Notes: generated by a model from the sequence alone, not told the origin. Positions 44,972 through 54,387 are shown, counted from the first letter of the stretch. The stretch: DNA of 64,000 nt from Asticcacaulis sp. AND118 (GCF_020535245.1 NZ_CP084910.1:844501-908500); one strand, 5' to 3'. Numbers and translations: made by a program.

Positions 44972-45985
44972 ATGCTCAATATCTACAGCCGCGACACCTC
45001 CCGCGATGGCGCTTTGACCGTCGTGCCGCCGGCGGCACAAGACAATGCGGGAGACGAGACCGGCTGGTGCGAGATTACGCCGGACGGCGTGTGGATCGAC
45101 CTTTTCGAACCCGACCGCGAGGAAGAGCGCTATGTCGAAGGCGTGGTCGGGTTGAACCTGCCGACGCGCGAGGACATGCAGGAGATCGAGTTCTCCTCCC
45201 GGCTCTATCTGGAAGACGGCGCGGCCTTCATGACGGCGCAGGTGGCCTTTTACGGCGGGCACGAACATCTGCAATCGGGGCCGGTGACCTTCGTCCTGCA
45301 TCGTCAGCACCTCATCACCATCCGCTACATCGACCCCAAGTCGTTCAGCATCTTCGCCGACCGCACCATCCGTCAGTCGGGGACCTGCGATCAGCCGCAC
45401 GAAGCGCTGGGCAACCTGCTGGAGGTGCTGATCGACCGCACGGCGGACCTGCTGGAAAAGGCCTCGGCCACGGTGGACGAGATTTCAGGCCGCATCTTCG
45501 CGCCCAAACGCGGGCGCAATCTGGAAAAGGTGCTGCGCGAACTGGGCCGCTGTCAGTCGGATACGGCGCGCATCCGCGACAGCCTGGTCTCCTTCGGACG
45601 GTTGCTGTTGTTCGCGCGGGCGCTGGATCATGAAGTCGTCGGGACGGACGATGCCGGCTTCAACGCCTTCCATGACAAGCTGCGCACGCTAGAAAAGGAT
45701 GTGGCTTCGCTCAACGACCATTCAGCCTTCGTGTCGGGCAATATCGCCTATCTGCACGAGGCCGCGTTGGGGATGATCAATCTGGAGCAGAACACGACGA
45801 TCAAGATCGTCTCCGTGGCCTCGGTGGCCTTTCTGCCGCCGACCCTGATCGCCTCGCTCTACGGGATGAATTTTGAATTCATGCCGGAACTGCACGTGCC
45901 GTGGGCCTATCCGCTGGTAGTGGCGGCGATGGTGCTGTCGGCGGTGGTGCCGCTGGTGTGGTTCCGCATCAAGGGATGGCTGTAA
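44972..45985 (+). CDS. corA: CorA family magnesium/divalent-cation transporter
   Basis: 337 residues from the ATG at 44972. A long cytoplasmic alpha/beta domain is followed by two C-terminal membrane segments. The signature YGMNF (about residue 296) ends the first segment and is the selectivity motif of CorA channels; SVASVAFLPPTLIASLYGMNFEFMP is typical. The short loop MPELHVPWAYP follows. The 3' end overlaps the convergent pentapeptide-repeat gene by 17 bases. Confidence 0.93.
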   Translation: MLNIYSRDTSRDGALTVVPPAAQDNAGDETGWCEITPDGVWIDLFEPDREEERYVEGVVGLNLPTREDMQEIEFSSRLYLEDGAAFMTAQVAFYGGHEHLQSGPVTFVLHRQHLITIRYIDPKSFSIFADRTIRQSGTCDQPHEALGNLLEVLIDRTADLLEKASATVDEISGRIFAPKRGRNLEKVLRELGRCQSDTARIRDSLVSFGRLLLFARALDHEVVGTDDAGFNAFHDKLRTLEKDVASLNDHSAFVSGNIAYLHEAALGMINLEQNTTIKIVSVASVAFLPPTLIASLYGMNFEFMPELHVPWAYPLVVAAMVLSAVVPLVWFRIKGWL

Positions 45986-47228
45986 ATTCTCCTCCTGATG
46001 GCTGCGCCACAGCGAGAGGATTATCTTTCGCCAGCGTATAGTTGCAGCCCTGATCGCGGACGTGCGCCATCTCGGCCTCCAGCAGGCGGGCGCGCGTCAG
46101 ATCCGTATTTTTGAGACTGGCGTGGGTCAGCACGGCGCGGCACAGGTCCGTGCGCAAGGTACGGTCGCCGCCCAGCGGCAGGGGCGACAGGTCGGCCCGG
46201 TCAAGCGTCGCGCGGGTCAGGCGTGCGCCGATCAGGCGTGCACCGCGCAGGTCGGCTCCTGACAGATTGGCCATGCGCAGATCGGCGCCGGACAGGTTCA
46301 CGCCCTGAAGCTGCGCGCCCGACAGGTCCATGCCGTAAAGCACGGCCCCGGCCATGTTGGCGGCGGTGAGCTTGCGCCCGATCAGGGTGGCGGTGCTGCG
46401 GAAATCGAGGCCGCTGAAATCCTGCGTCGAACCCTGCTGGCCGCCGCTGTTGCACCAGGCCTCATAAGAGTCGAGCAGGGCGTCGAGCGGCTCGTCGTCG
46501 ATGAAGACGCTGACCGGAGCGACGAGGATATCCGACATGTCGGCGTCTTTGGTGGTCATGCCCTGGGTCGTCGTGCCGACCATCACCGCGCCCTTCAGCG
46601 ACGCGCCGGACAGGTCGGCGGACGACAGGTCGGCTGAAGACAGGTTCGCGCCGTCGAGCGAAGCGTTGCGCAGCTTGGCATGGGTGAGGATAGCCCCTTC
46701 GAGTTGGGCGTCGCGGAAATCGGCCGAAACGGCCGCGGTTCCGGTCATGCGCGCGCCCGACAGGTCCGCACCCGACAGGATGGCGTAGTCGAGTTCCCCG
46801 GCGCGCTTTTCATGCTTCATCAGGCGCAGCCCGTGGCGTTCGTCCTTGAAGGCGATCTGGCCTTCGCGCAGGTCGCAGCGCGTCAGACTGGCGCCGGTCA
46901 GATTGGCCCCGCGCAGGCAGGCCCCGCGCATATCGGCGCGATCGAGCACGGCAAAGCGCAGGTCGGCTTCGCGCAGGTCGCAGCCGAACAGGTTGGCGCG
47001 GCTGAGATTGACGTCGCGCAGGGCTGCGCCGCGCAGACACGCGCCGGTGAGCACCGCGTCGGACAGATCGGCCCCTTCGAGATTGACGCCGGTCAGGTCG
47101 ATATAGGCGAGGTTGGCCAGTTGCCCGCCCGGCTTCATCGTCTTGTACTTCTGATGCAGGTCGAGGATGGTCCTCAACGATCCCGGATCGATGGGCTGCA
47201 GCGTGGCGGCGGACTGGACGAGCGGCAA
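45969..47228 (-). CDS. Pentapeptide-repeat protein, paralog 1
   Basis: 419 residues. Two blocks of A(D/N)LxX pentapeptide repeats (about residues 45-235 and 270-385) should form right-handed quadrilateral beta-helices. A non-repeat insert lies between them (PVSVFIDDEPLDALLDSYEAW). The N-terminal leader has HQKYKTMKPGGQLANLAY. The same plan is found in the protein at 61562-62815: leader with MKPGG, first helix, short acidic/aromatic insert, second helix with PLPLGGDR versus PLKLAGDR. Function is unknown; some pentapeptide proteins mimic DNA or scaffold envelope proteins. There is no signal peptide. Confidence 0.88.
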   Translation of the reverse strand: MPLVQSAATLQPIDPGSLRTILDLHQKYKTMKPGGQLANLAYIDLTGVNLEGADLSDAVLTGACLRGAALRDVNLSRANLFGCDLREADLRFAVLDRADMRGACLRGANLTGASLTRCDLREGQIAFKDERHGLRLMKHEKRAGELDYAILSGADLSGARMTGTAAVSADFRDAQLEGAILTHAKLRNASLDGANLSSADLSSADLSGASLKGAVMVGTTTQGMTTKDADMSDILVAPVSVFIDDEPLDALLDSYEAWCNSGGQQGSTQDFSGLDFRSTATLIGRKLTAANMAGAVLYGMDLSGAQLQGVNLSGADLRMANLSGADLRGARLIGARLTRATLDRADLSPLPLGGDRTLRTDLCRAVLTHASLKNTDLTRARLLEAEMAHVRDQGCNYTLAKDNPLAVAQPSGGEFTAIP

Positions 47229-47342
47229 AGGCGTTTCCGGGGCGAGGGCGGGGGGCGGACTTTGGCCGCGTTGCCATTAGCCTAGACCGAAAAGGTGAAA
47301 AGATATTCTACGTCTCGATGGGGGCCGCTAAATATTGCCGAT

Positions 47343-47837
47343 TTAGCGGCAGGCCTTGCACAGGCCGCGCGCTTCCAGCGTGATGCGCCGCGTCTCGAAA
47401 CCGCTGGCCGCCGCCTGCCGGTCGATTTCGGGCAGGTTCACCGCCACTTCTTCGCTGCCGCCGCAGCAGTCGCACAGCAGGAAGGCCGCCGCGTGGGGCT
47501 GCACCGCCTTGCCGTCGGCGTGGCCCTGACAGGCGACGAAGGCATTGAGGCTTTCGATGCGGTGGATCAGGCCCATCTGCTCAAGGAAGGCCAGCGCACG
47601 ATAGACGGTCGGCGGTTTCGCCGCGCCCTCGGGATGAAAGCGATCGATGACGTCATAGGCTTTGACCGGCGCATTTTCGCCGAGGATCAGTTCCAGCGTC
47701 CGCAGGCGCGGGGCGGTCATGCGCTCGCCCTGGGCCTCGCACAGGCGGCGGGCCTCGCTCAGGCGCGCCTCGACGCCCCCGTGATCGAGATGGTGAGCGT
47801 GGTCGTGATCGTGGTCGCAGGCGTGAGACATGCTCAT
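47343..47837 (-). CDS. zur: Zinc-responsive regulator Zur (Fur family)
   Basis: 164 residues; a start two codons later is possible. A His/Asp-rich N-terminal tail (HACDHDHDHAHHLDHGG) precedes the winged helix (about 45-95: MTAPRLRTLELIL, AKPPTVYRALAFLEQMGLIHRIES) and a dimerisation domain with two CxxC pairs (LLCDCCGG and GLCKACR), the structural zinc site. It is divergent from a ZnuD-like TonB receptor with a palindrome between them, which favours Zur over Fur. It should repress zinc uptake when zinc is plentiful. Confidence 0.92.
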   Translation of the reverse strand: MSMSHACDHDHDHAHHLDHGGVEARLSEARRLCEAQGERMTAPRLRTLELILGENAPVKAYDVIDRFHPEGAAKPPTVYRALAFLEQMGLIHRIESLNAFVACQGHADGKAVQPHAAAFLLCDCCGGSEEVAVNLPEIDRQAAASGFETRRITLEARGLCKACR

Positions 47838-47895
47838 AATGTAGGGAGACTCGCTGATTTGCGCAATTGGCCGTTAAAAAGCGCCGGGCCCCCGC

Positions 47896-47921
47896 TTGAC
47901 ACTATTTATGTTATTACATAA
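47896..47921 (+). promoter_or_regulatory. Promoter with candidate Zur operator
   Basis: A -35-like TTGACA at 47896-47901 is followed by the perfect palindrome TTATGT-TATT-ACATAA (47906-47921), which also contains GTTAT-TAC-ATAAC. It resembles alphaproteobacterial Zur boxes and would occlude the spacer and -10 region of the receptor promoter. Confidence 0.75.
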
Positions 47922-47987
47922 CAGTTGCGCATCCGGGGCAGCCGTTTGTGTGTGCTGCCCGTTATCTTGCTTCGGGAGCCTCTCCAC

Positions 47988-50060
47988 ATGCACGCCCGCA
48001 CCCTTTTCGCCTTCGGTGTCAGCCTCGGCGCCCTTGTCGCCGTCACGCCCGCCCTGGCTCAGACCACGTCCGCCGCGCCGCAGCCCGCCACGCCTCAGAA
48101 GGACGAGGAGATCACCGAGATCGTCGTTACCGGCACGGCCTATGGCGTATCGAAGGACGCCCTGATGAGCAATGTCGACGTGCTCAACCGCGCCGCCATC
48201 GATCAGAAGCCGGCGCAGGGACTGGGCGACATGCTGGCCACCCTGCCGGGCGTGCGGTCCTCGGCCTTCGCGCCGGGTGCCAGCCGCCCGGTCATCCGTG
48301 GCCTTGACGGCTTCCGCGTGCTGTTGCTCAATAACGGCATGGGGGCGATCGACGCCTCAGCCGTTTCGCCCGACCACGCCACCGCCACCGATCCGGTCGA
48401 AGCCCAGCGCATCGAAGTGCTGCGCGGCCCGTCGGCCCTGATCTACGGTGGCAACGCCATAGGCGGCATCGTCAATATCATTGACGACCGCATCGCCTCG
48501 ACTACAGCCAAAGACGGCATCGAGGGCCGTTTCACCGCGCAGGCCTCCAGCGTCGATAACGGCAAGCAACTGGGGCTGAACGTGAAGACGGGGCAGGGGC
48601 CGTGGGTCTTTACCGCCGACGCCCTGAAGCGCAAAAGCGACGATTACGAAACACCGGTCGGACCGGAATCGCGCCGCCTGACCGATGCCGAGGGCGAAGA
48701 ACCGGACACCGGCGACCGTCAGATCAATTCCGCCGTCGATCTGAGCGCCTACGGGGCCGGCCTGTCCTATGTCGGCGACTTCGGTTTCGCCGGCCTGAGT
48801 GTTAAGCACACCGATACCCTCTACGGCGTGCCCGGCCACAGCCACGGCGAGGAAGAGCACGACGCCGATCATGACGACCACGAACACGAGGAAGAAGGCC
48901 CGGTCACCATCGGCCTGAAGCAGACCCGCTATGATTTCCGTTCTTCGGTCAATATCGGTTTTGCCGGCTTCAACAAGCTGACGGCGGATGCGGGTTATAC
49001 TGATTACGAGCACACCGAGTTCGAAGGCGACGAAGTGGGCACCCGCTTCCTGTCGGACGGTTACGAGGCGCGCGTCAACCTGATCCGTCAGAAGATGGGC
49101 GACGTGTCGGGCGCGGTCGGCTTCAACCTGCTGGAGCGCAATTTCGAAGCCATCGGGGCCGAGGCCTTCGTGCCGTCTTCGACCACCAAGGAATTCGGGG
49201 TCTATGCCCAGTCACGCCTCGACAAGGGAATCTGGGGTATAGAAGGCGGCCTGCGCGGTGACCGCAAGGAGATCACCTCCGCGGGTTTCTCGAAGGATTT
49301 CGACAATCTCTCCGGGTCGCTGGGCGGCTTCTGGAAGCCCTCCGACCACAGCTTCTTCGGCCTGAGCCTCACGCGCTCGGAGCGCGCGCCGTCGGACGTC
49401 GAACTGCTGGCCGACGGCCCGCACGCCGGGACCGGCGCCTATGAGATCGGTGACGCGACGCTCGAGTCCGAAGTGGGCTACAGCCTTGAGGCCACCGGCC
49501 ACTGGCAGATGGACCGCCATTCGGCCTTCAGCGTCGACGCGCACCTCTACACCAGCAGATTTGACAACTTTATCGACCTGCGCCCCACGGGTGCCGAAGA
49601 GGACGGTCTGCCGGTCTATCGCTACGTGCAGACCGATGCCGATTTCTGGGGCTTCGAACTGGAAGGCGGCGTCAACCTGTGGAACCGCGGGGCGCAGACC
49701 GTGCGTCTCGATCTGGCCTACGACTTCGTGCGCGGCAAGAGCGATCTGGGCGATATCGCGCGTATCGCTCCCCCGGCGGTGACGGCGACGCTCGGCTATG
49801 AAGGCGAGCGCTGGAAGAGCCATGTCGAGGTCCGCCACGTGACGGCCGCCGACGAGCATCTGGCCGAATTCGAGACGCCGACCGACGCCTATACGGCGGT
49901 CAATGTCTTCGGCTCGTACTGGGTTAATCCGAAGGTGTCGGTCTTTGCCGAACTGCGCAACGTCACGGACGAAGAAATCCGTGAGCACACCTCGGTGCAG
50001 AAGGACATCATGGTCGGCGCGGGGCGCAATCTGCGTGCGGGTTTGACGTATCGGTTCTGA
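47988..50060 (+). CDS. znuD: ZnuD-like TonB-dependent receptor, probable zinc receptor
   Basis: 690 residues from the ATG at 47988 (GGGAG upstream). The signal peptide ends PALAQ. The plug domain has EITEIVVTGTAYG, LGDMLATLPGVRSSAFAPG and VIRGLDGFRVLLLNNGMG; the barrel ends in LTYRF. A striking extracellular-loop insertion at residues 283-304 is rich in His, Asp and Glu (GHSHGEEEHDADHDDHEHE), as in ZnuD receptors, where such loops capture zinc. With the divergent zur gene and the palindrome between, the substrate is most likely zinc or a zinc complex. An intrinsic terminator follows. Confidence 0.88.
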   Translation: MHARTLFAFGVSLGALVAVTPALAQTTSAAPQPATPQKDEEITEIVVTGTAYGVSKDALMSNVDVLNRAAIDQKPAQGLGDMLATLPGVRSSAFAPGASRPVIRGLDGFRVLLLNNGMGAIDASAVSPDHATATDPVEAQRIEVLRGPSALIYGGNAIGGIVNIIDDRIASTTAKDGIEGRFTAQASSVDNGKQLGLNVKTGQGPWVFTADALKRKSDDYETPVGPESRRLTDAEGEEPDTGDRQINSAVDLSAYGAGLSYVGDFGFAGLSVKHTDTLYGVPGHSHGEEEHDADHDDHEHEEEGPVTIGLKQTRYDFRSSVNIGFAGFNKLTADAGYTDYEHTEFEGDEVGTRFLSDGYEARVNLIRQKMGDVSGAVGFNLLERNFEAIGAEAFVPSSTTKEFGVYAQSRLDKGIWGIEGGLRGDRKEITSAGFSKDFDNLSGSLGGFWKPSDHSFFGLSLTRSERAPSDVELLADGPHAGTGAYEIGDATLESEVGYSLEATGHWQMDRHSAFSVDAHLYTSRFDNFIDLRPTGAEEDGLPVYRYVQTDADFWGFELEGGVNLWNRGAQTVRLDLAYDFVRGKSDLGDIARIAPPAVTATLGYEGERWKSHVEVRHVTAADEHLAEFETPTDAYTAVNVFGSYWVNPKVSVFAELRNVTDEEIREHTSVQKDIMVGAGRNLRAGLTYRF

Positions 50061-50096
50061 TTGCACTGGCCTTCTGACCCTTCCCTGCCAGTGTTT

Positions 50097-50129
50097 GCCC
50101 CTGGAAGCTTGCGCTTTCAGGGGCTTTTT
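50097..50129 (+). terminator. Intrinsic terminator after znuD
   Basis: GCCCCTGGAAGC-TTGC-GCTTTCAGGGGC plus TTTTT; one mismatch. Confidence 0.88.
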
Positions 50130-50257
50130 GCAGGAAGGGGGCGGTTTGCGGTCGAATCCATTGTTTTGCGTCAGCATATCGACGTGCCGCTTGCGCTTTC
50201 CCGCAGGCATGGGCTAGAAGCGAAGCTCTTCAATTTTTACCACTTCAAAGAGCGATC

Positions 50258-51046
50258 ATGGAACAGGCTCAGACCCAAGACAATGCGCTGACAGGAAACG
50301 TCCTGTTTTACAAGACCCCGGAACCCCTGAGCGTCGAAGCTCATGGTGCCCTCGGCATCAGCGCTTCGGCTACGCCGCACGCCTTTGTCGCCGAAACCAA
50401 TGTGGTGCCGCTGACCGTGGCGGAGTTCCCCGCCGCGTCGCTGAGCTACCCAATCGTCTTCATCGGTGAAGCCCGCATGCCGGTCGCCGCCATGGGCCTG
50501 GCCGCCGGTCAGAACATGTTCGTGTCGAACGAAGGCGTGTTCCGTTCGGACGCCTACCTGCCGGCTTTCGCCCGCCGCTATCCCTTCGTCTTCGCCAATG
50601 ACGAGCAGGAGCAGCGCCTGATCCTGTGCGTGGACACCTCCTCGCCGGTGGTGACCGCCAACAATCCGGACGTGCCCTTCTTCGAAGGCGGCAAGCCGTC
50701 GGCCTTCGTCGAAAACGCCATGCAGTTCTGCTCGGATTTCGAGAACGAGCGCCGCCGCACCGAATCCTTCGTTAACCTGCTGAAGGAACTGGATCTGCTG
50801 GCACCGCGCGAAACCATCTATCGCCCGGCCAATCCGGACGGTTCGCAGGGCGAGCCCCAAAAGATCGCCGAATATTTCGCGGTCGACGAGGAAAAGCTGG
50901 CGGTGCTGCCGGCCGACAAGCTGGTCGAACTGCGTGACAACGGCGCGCTGATGCACATCTATGCCCACCTGATCTCGCTGCTGGCCTGGGACAAGCTGAT
51001 TGCCCTGACCATCGAGCGCAACCAGGGCGCTCCGGTCGTAAACTAG
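50258..51046 (+). CDS. SapC family protein
   Basis: 262 residues with no signal peptide. The SapC family is recognised by FVAETNVVPLTVAEFPAASL with SYPIVFIG, NMFVSNEGVF, YLPAFARRYPFVFA, PFFEGGKPS and the C-terminal AEYFAVDEEKLAVLPADKLVEL. The family is common in Caulobacterales and Sphingomonads, often beside TonB receptors, but its role is unclear; the name comes from S-layer/peptide-resistance loci and should not be read as function. The stop codon is the first base of a cluster of palindromes. Confidence 0.88.
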   Translation: MEQAQTQDNALTGNVLFYKTPEPLSVEAHGALGISASATPHAFVAETNVVPLTVAEFPAASLSYPIVFIGEARMPVAAMGLAAGQNMFVSNEGVFRSDAYLPAFARRYPFVFANDEQEQRLILCVDTSSPVVTANNPDVPFFEGGKPSAFVENAMQFCSDFENERRRTESFVNLLKELDLLAPRETIYRPANPDGSQGEPQKIAEYFAVDEEKLAVLPADKLVELRDNGALMHIYAHLISLLAWDKLIALTIERNQGAPVVN

Positions 51047-51078
51047 AGCGGAAGATTTCTGATGGAATCATTCCGCTC
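51046..51078. repeat. Palindrome 1 of the post-sapC hairpin cluster
   Basis: GAGCGGAA...TTCCGCTC eight-base arms plus ATT/AAT inside. It begins on the last base of the sapC stop codon. Confidence 0.75.
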
Positions 51079-51141
51079 AAGCCGCCATTGCGGCGGCGGC
51101 TAAGGTGGCGGAGCCACCGCCCGGCGAGGGCGTAAACAAAA

Positions 51142-51183
51142 TCTAGATCATTATGTTTCCATAAGAAAACATGATGATCTAGA
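51142..51183. repeat. Palindrome 2 of the post-sapC hairpin cluster
   Basis: TCTAGATCAT and ATGATCTAGA pair perfectly, with inner ATGTTT/AAACAT: an AT-rich 42-base hairpin directly abutting the next palindrome. Confidence 0.8.
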
Positions 51184-51227
51184 GCGCAATCCGATAAAGT
51201 GGGCACCACTTTTCGGACCCATTGCGC
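51184..51227. repeat. 44-nt dispersed palindrome, copy C
   Basis: Begins GCGCAATCCGATAAAGTGGG and ends CCCATTGCGC; nearly identical to copy B at 30350. Confidence 0.85.
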
Positions 51228-51260
51228 GACCAATCTAAGCGACGATCCGACCTGAAATGA

Positions 51261-51296
51261 AAAAACCCCGGAGGCTTTTAGCTTCCGGGGTTTTTG
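51261..51296. terminator. Bidirectional intrinsic terminator
   Basis: AAAACCCCGGAGGC-TTTTA-GCTTCCGGGGTTTTT between the palindrome cluster and the convergent MaoC-like gene; one mismatch. Confidence 0.9.
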
Positions 51297-51315
51297 TTTG
51301 TTTGACTGACAGGGC

Positions 51316-51720
51316 CTAAGCGGGCGGATTGCGCTGGAACACCGCACGGGTCAGGCAGGAAAAGACCAGCCGCCCGGCTTCGTCCAGAAGATCGTGCTGG
51401 GCGATGACCACGCCCTTGGTGTCGCCCACCGCATCCTTGCCCATGATGGTCAGGCGACCGCGCAGCAGTTCCCCCGGCGGCGGGTTGCGCGACCAGCGCA
51501 GGGCGTCGACCGCAAGGCGTTTGGTCTGGGGCCAGCCCGCGGCGGCTTCCTGTTCCAGCTTCGACCACAGGGCGAAGATCAGCGCATCGGGCAGGCCGTC
51601 CTGAAGGTTCCAGGAGGGCGCATAGACGGCGCAGAACCGTTCGAGATCTTCCTGAGACACCACGCCGGCGCCGATCGAGGCGACCTGACCAATCCACAAA
51701 TCGTCGAAGGCGGCGGGCAT
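51316..51720 (-). CDS. MaoC-like hot-dog fold protein
   Basis: 134 residues from the ATG at 51720, with GGAG seven bases upstream; a longer start at 51750 is less likely. The fold is that of MaoC-like (R)-hydratases: FDDLWIGQVASIGAGVVSQEDLERF at the N-terminus, then LRWSRNPPPGELLRGRLTI and FSCLTRAVFQRNP. The catalytic Asp-His pair of active enoyl hydratases (DxxxxH in the first helix region) is not seen: APSWNLQDGLPDALIF has no His. It may therefore bind rather than hydrate acyl-CoA, or belong to a different subfamily. Confidence 0.65.
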   Translation of the reverse strand: MPAAFDDLWIGQVASIGAGVVSQEDLERFCAVYAPSWNLQDGLPDALIFALWSKLEQEAAAGWPQTKRLAVDALRWSRNPPPGELLRGRLTIMGKDAVGDTKGVVIAQHDLLDEAGRLVFSCLTRAVFQRNPPA

Positions 51721-51925
51721 GGGCAACTCCGTGCAGAAGACTGAAGGCATGTGTTCTAAGCTGTGTCAGGGGTTTCGGCAACGCTTTTGCACAGGCTGTC
51801 ACAAAAGACAGAAAGCCTTGTGTTCAAAAGCCTTACATATTGATTTGGGACGGGGCCTGTGGTTTGGTTTTCGCATGCGCTGAGCCAATAGGCTGGGGAC
51901 GGCGTTGAGAGTTTGCCGAAGTATT

Positions 51926-53185
51926 ATGAGTGCACAGGACAATATCACGGTTCTTGAAGACGAGGCCTATAACGGCCTCTTCCTGACGGCTGAGCGCGAC
52001 GCCGCCGCGCGGGCGCAGGGACAGGTGCTGGCAGGTGGCCGGGTGCAGGGCAATGATCAGCCGCTGGCCAGCGATCCGGAAACGCTGGCCGGTATCCTGC
52101 GCGGCACGCGCGAGGCGCAGGGCTTCTCGCTCGACTACATGGCCGATATCACGCGGGTGAAGCGTAGCTATCTGGAGGCGCTGGAAGAAGCCGCCTATGA
52201 TCGCCTGCCGTCGCGCGCCTTTTCCATCGGTTTTGTCAAGGCCTATGCCAAGGCGCTGGGGCTGGATGAGGAAAGCCTCGCGGACCTGTTCAAGCGCTCC
52301 TTCGCCGACCCGCATCAGTCGGACAAGCTGCGCGCCCCCGTCGGCACGGCTTTCGAGGACCTCAAGCCCAGCTATCGCCTCTATGGCGGCATTGCCGCGG
52401 TGCTGGTTCTGGCTATCGTCGGGTGGAACCTGTTCCAGCGCACGCCGGGCTGGGGCGGGCATCACGAGCAGTCCTCGGATATTCTGCCGAAGGTGTGGTC
52501 GCCGGGCGTGCCTCTGGTGCGCGAAAAGCTGCTGCTGACCCAGTCGGCGCCCGCGCCCAAGGATCAGGACCTGCCCGTGCCCTACTACACGCCGGGGCTG
52601 GAAGAAGGGTTCGCCGCCATCGACGCCGAGCGCGCCGAACAGAATCCCTCCGCCGTGGTCGGCGTGCCTCTGCAGATGCGCAAGGCCTTCAACCCGCGCG
52701 GCGCGGTTTATGGCGCGACACCGACGGAATCGATGGTCACCATTCAGGCTCAGAAAAGCGTCAATCTGGTGCTTACCGGCGCCGACAAGCGTGTCTATTT
52801 CGCGCGTCAGCTCGGCCCCGGCGAAGCCTATCGCATCCCGCAGGTCAGTGCGATCAGCCTGCTGGTCGATGTCGGCGATCCGAAGGCTTTCGAAATCTAT
52901 TATAACGGCGAATTTGCCGGAGTGATGGAAGAGCGCTCGACCTCGGTGTCGAAGCTCAATGCGCGTGCGGCCGCCCTGGCCAAGCTGATGGACGCCCAGA
53001 TGGACGCCGCCCGTCCGGCGGGCCGCCCTACGGGCAAGCCGGAAGACGCTGTGGCCACGACCCCGGCGACGCCGGCCCATATCGTGCCCGCCGATGTGCC
53101 GGTGCGCGAAGGCCCGATTCCTTACGTCCCGGCGCAAGCGCCCGCTGCGGAGACGCCCGCCGAAGCCCCGCCGGTCCAGCCCTGA
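51926..53185 (+). CDS. rodZ: RodZ-like cytoskeletal membrane protein
   Basis: 419 residues from the ATG at 51926. An acidic N-terminal extension is followed by a Cro-type helix-turn-helix (about 53-120: LAGILRGTREAQGFSLDYM with IGFVKAYAKALGL), then one membrane segment (about 150-170) and a periplasmic beta domain of DUF4115 type (about 265-345; VTIQAQKSVNLVL, VYFARQLGPGEAYRIP). The tail is Pro/Ala-rich. RodZ couples MreB to cell-wall synthesis. Position directly upstream of ispG is the same as in E. coli and supports the call. Confidence 0.9.
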   Translation: MSAQDNITVLEDEAYNGLFLTAERDAAARAQGQVLAGGRVQGNDQPLASDPETLAGILRGTREAQGFSLDYMADITRVKRSYLEALEEAAYDRLPSRAFSIGFVKAYAKALGLDEESLADLFKRSFADPHQSDKLRAPVGTAFEDLKPSYRLYGGIAAVLVLAIVGWNLFQRTPGWGGHHEQSSDILPKVWSPGVPLVREKLLLTQSAPAPKDQDLPVPYYTPGLEEGFAAIDAERAEQNPSAVVGVPLQMRKAFNPRGAVYGATPTESMVTIQAQKSVNLVLTGADKRVYFARQLGPGEAYRIPQVSAISLLVDVGDPKAFEIYYNGEFAGVMEERSTSVSKLNARAAALAKLMDAQMDAARPAGRPTGKPEDAVATTPATPAHIVPADVPVREGPIPYVPAQAPAAETPAEAPPVQP

Positions 53186-53256
53186 TTATTCAGACTGGTA
53201 AAGCCGTGTCCGAAGGCCTACATAGACGGTCAATCCGTCGCATTTCAGAGTAGATT

Positions 53257-54387
53257 ATGGTTGATCACACGCACGTTCGCCCCTGGCGCATGATCGAGCG
53301 CCGCAAGAGCCGCAAGATCCGCGTGGGCAAGGTCGAGGTCGGCGGCGACGCCCCGATCAGCGTGCAGTCCATGACCAACACCAGGACGCACGATGTCGAC
53401 GCGACCGTGCGTCAGATTCATGCACTGGAAGAGGCCGGGGCCGACATCGTCCGCGTTTCCTGCCCGGATGTGGAATCGACCGTGGCGCTCAAGGAGATCG
53501 TCAGGCAGGTCAATGTGCCGATCGTCGCCGACATCCATTTCCACTATAAGCGCGGCATCGAGGCGGCCATGGCAGGTGCGGCGTGCCTGCGCATCAATCC
53601 CGGCAATATCGGCTCGCCTGAGCGCGTGCGTGAAGTGATCAAGGCGGCCAAGGATTACGGCTGCTCGATGCGCATCGGCGTCAATGCCGGGTCGCTGGAG
53701 AAGGACCTGCTGGAAAAGTACGGCGAGCCGTGCCCCGGCGCCATGGTCGACAGCGCCCTGTTCCACGCCAATATTCTGCGCGACAACGACTTCCACGAAT
53801 TCAAGATTTCGGTGAAGGCGTCGGACGTCTTCCTGACTGTCGCCGCCTATCAGGCCCTGGCCGACGCCATCGACTGCCCGCTGCATATCGGCGTGACCGA
53901 GGCCGGGCCGCTGCGCACTGGCACGATCAAGTCGGCCATTGGTCTGGGCAATCTGCTGTGGGCCGGCATCGGCGATACAATCCGCGTCTCGCTGGCCGCC
54001 GATCCGGTCGAAGAGATCAAGGTCGGCTTCGATATCCTCAAATCGCTAGGTCTGCGTCACCGCGGCGTCAATATCATCGCCTGCCCGTCGTGCGCCCGTC
54101 AGGGCTTCAACGTCATCGATACGGTGGCCAAGCTGGAAGAGCGTCTGGCCCACATCGCCACGCCGATGTCGCTGTCGATCATCGGCTGCGTCGTCAACGG
54201 ACCGGGTGAAGCGCTCTATACCGATGTCGGATTTACCGGTGGCGGGGCCGGGGCCGGCATGGTCTATATGGCCGGCAAGCCGGACCACAAGGTCTCCAAT
54301 GACGATATGATCGAGCATATCGTCGGTCTGGTCGAAGCCCATGCCGCCAAGCAGGGTGCACTGGACGCGACGCCGGAAACCGTCTGA
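53257..54387 (+). CDS. ispG: 4-hydroxy-3-methylbut-2-enyl diphosphate synthase (IspG/GcpE)
   Basis: 376 residues. It is a 4Fe-4S enzyme of the methylerythritol phosphate pathway. Motifs: [20 protein letters not shown] then SVQSMTNT at the N-terminus (TIM barrel), [19 protein letters not shown], and the cluster Cys in [10 protein letters not shown] and [12 protein letters not shown], the latter with the catalytic Glu. It is 71 bases downstream of rodZ. The C-terminal 20 residues after VGLVEAHA are variable. No other isoprenoid gene is nearby. Confidence 0.96.
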   Translation: MVDHTHVRPWRMIERRKSRKIRVGKVEVGGDAPISVQSMTNTRTHDVDATVRQIHALEEAGADIVRVSCPDVESTVALKEIVRQVNVPIVADIHFHYKRGIEAAMAGAACLRINPGNIGSPERVREVIKAAKDYGCSMRIGVNAGSLEKDLLEKYGEPCPGAMVDSALFHANILRDNDFHEFKISVKASDVFLTVAAYQALADAIDCPLHIGVTEAGPLRTGTIKSAIGLGNLLWAGIGDTIRVSLAADPVEEIKVGFDILKSLGLRHRGVNIIACPSCARQGFNVIDTVAKLEERLAHIATPMSLSIIGCVVNGPGEALYTDVGFTGGGAGAGMVYMAGKPDHKVSNDDMIEHIVGLVEAHAAKQGALDATPETV

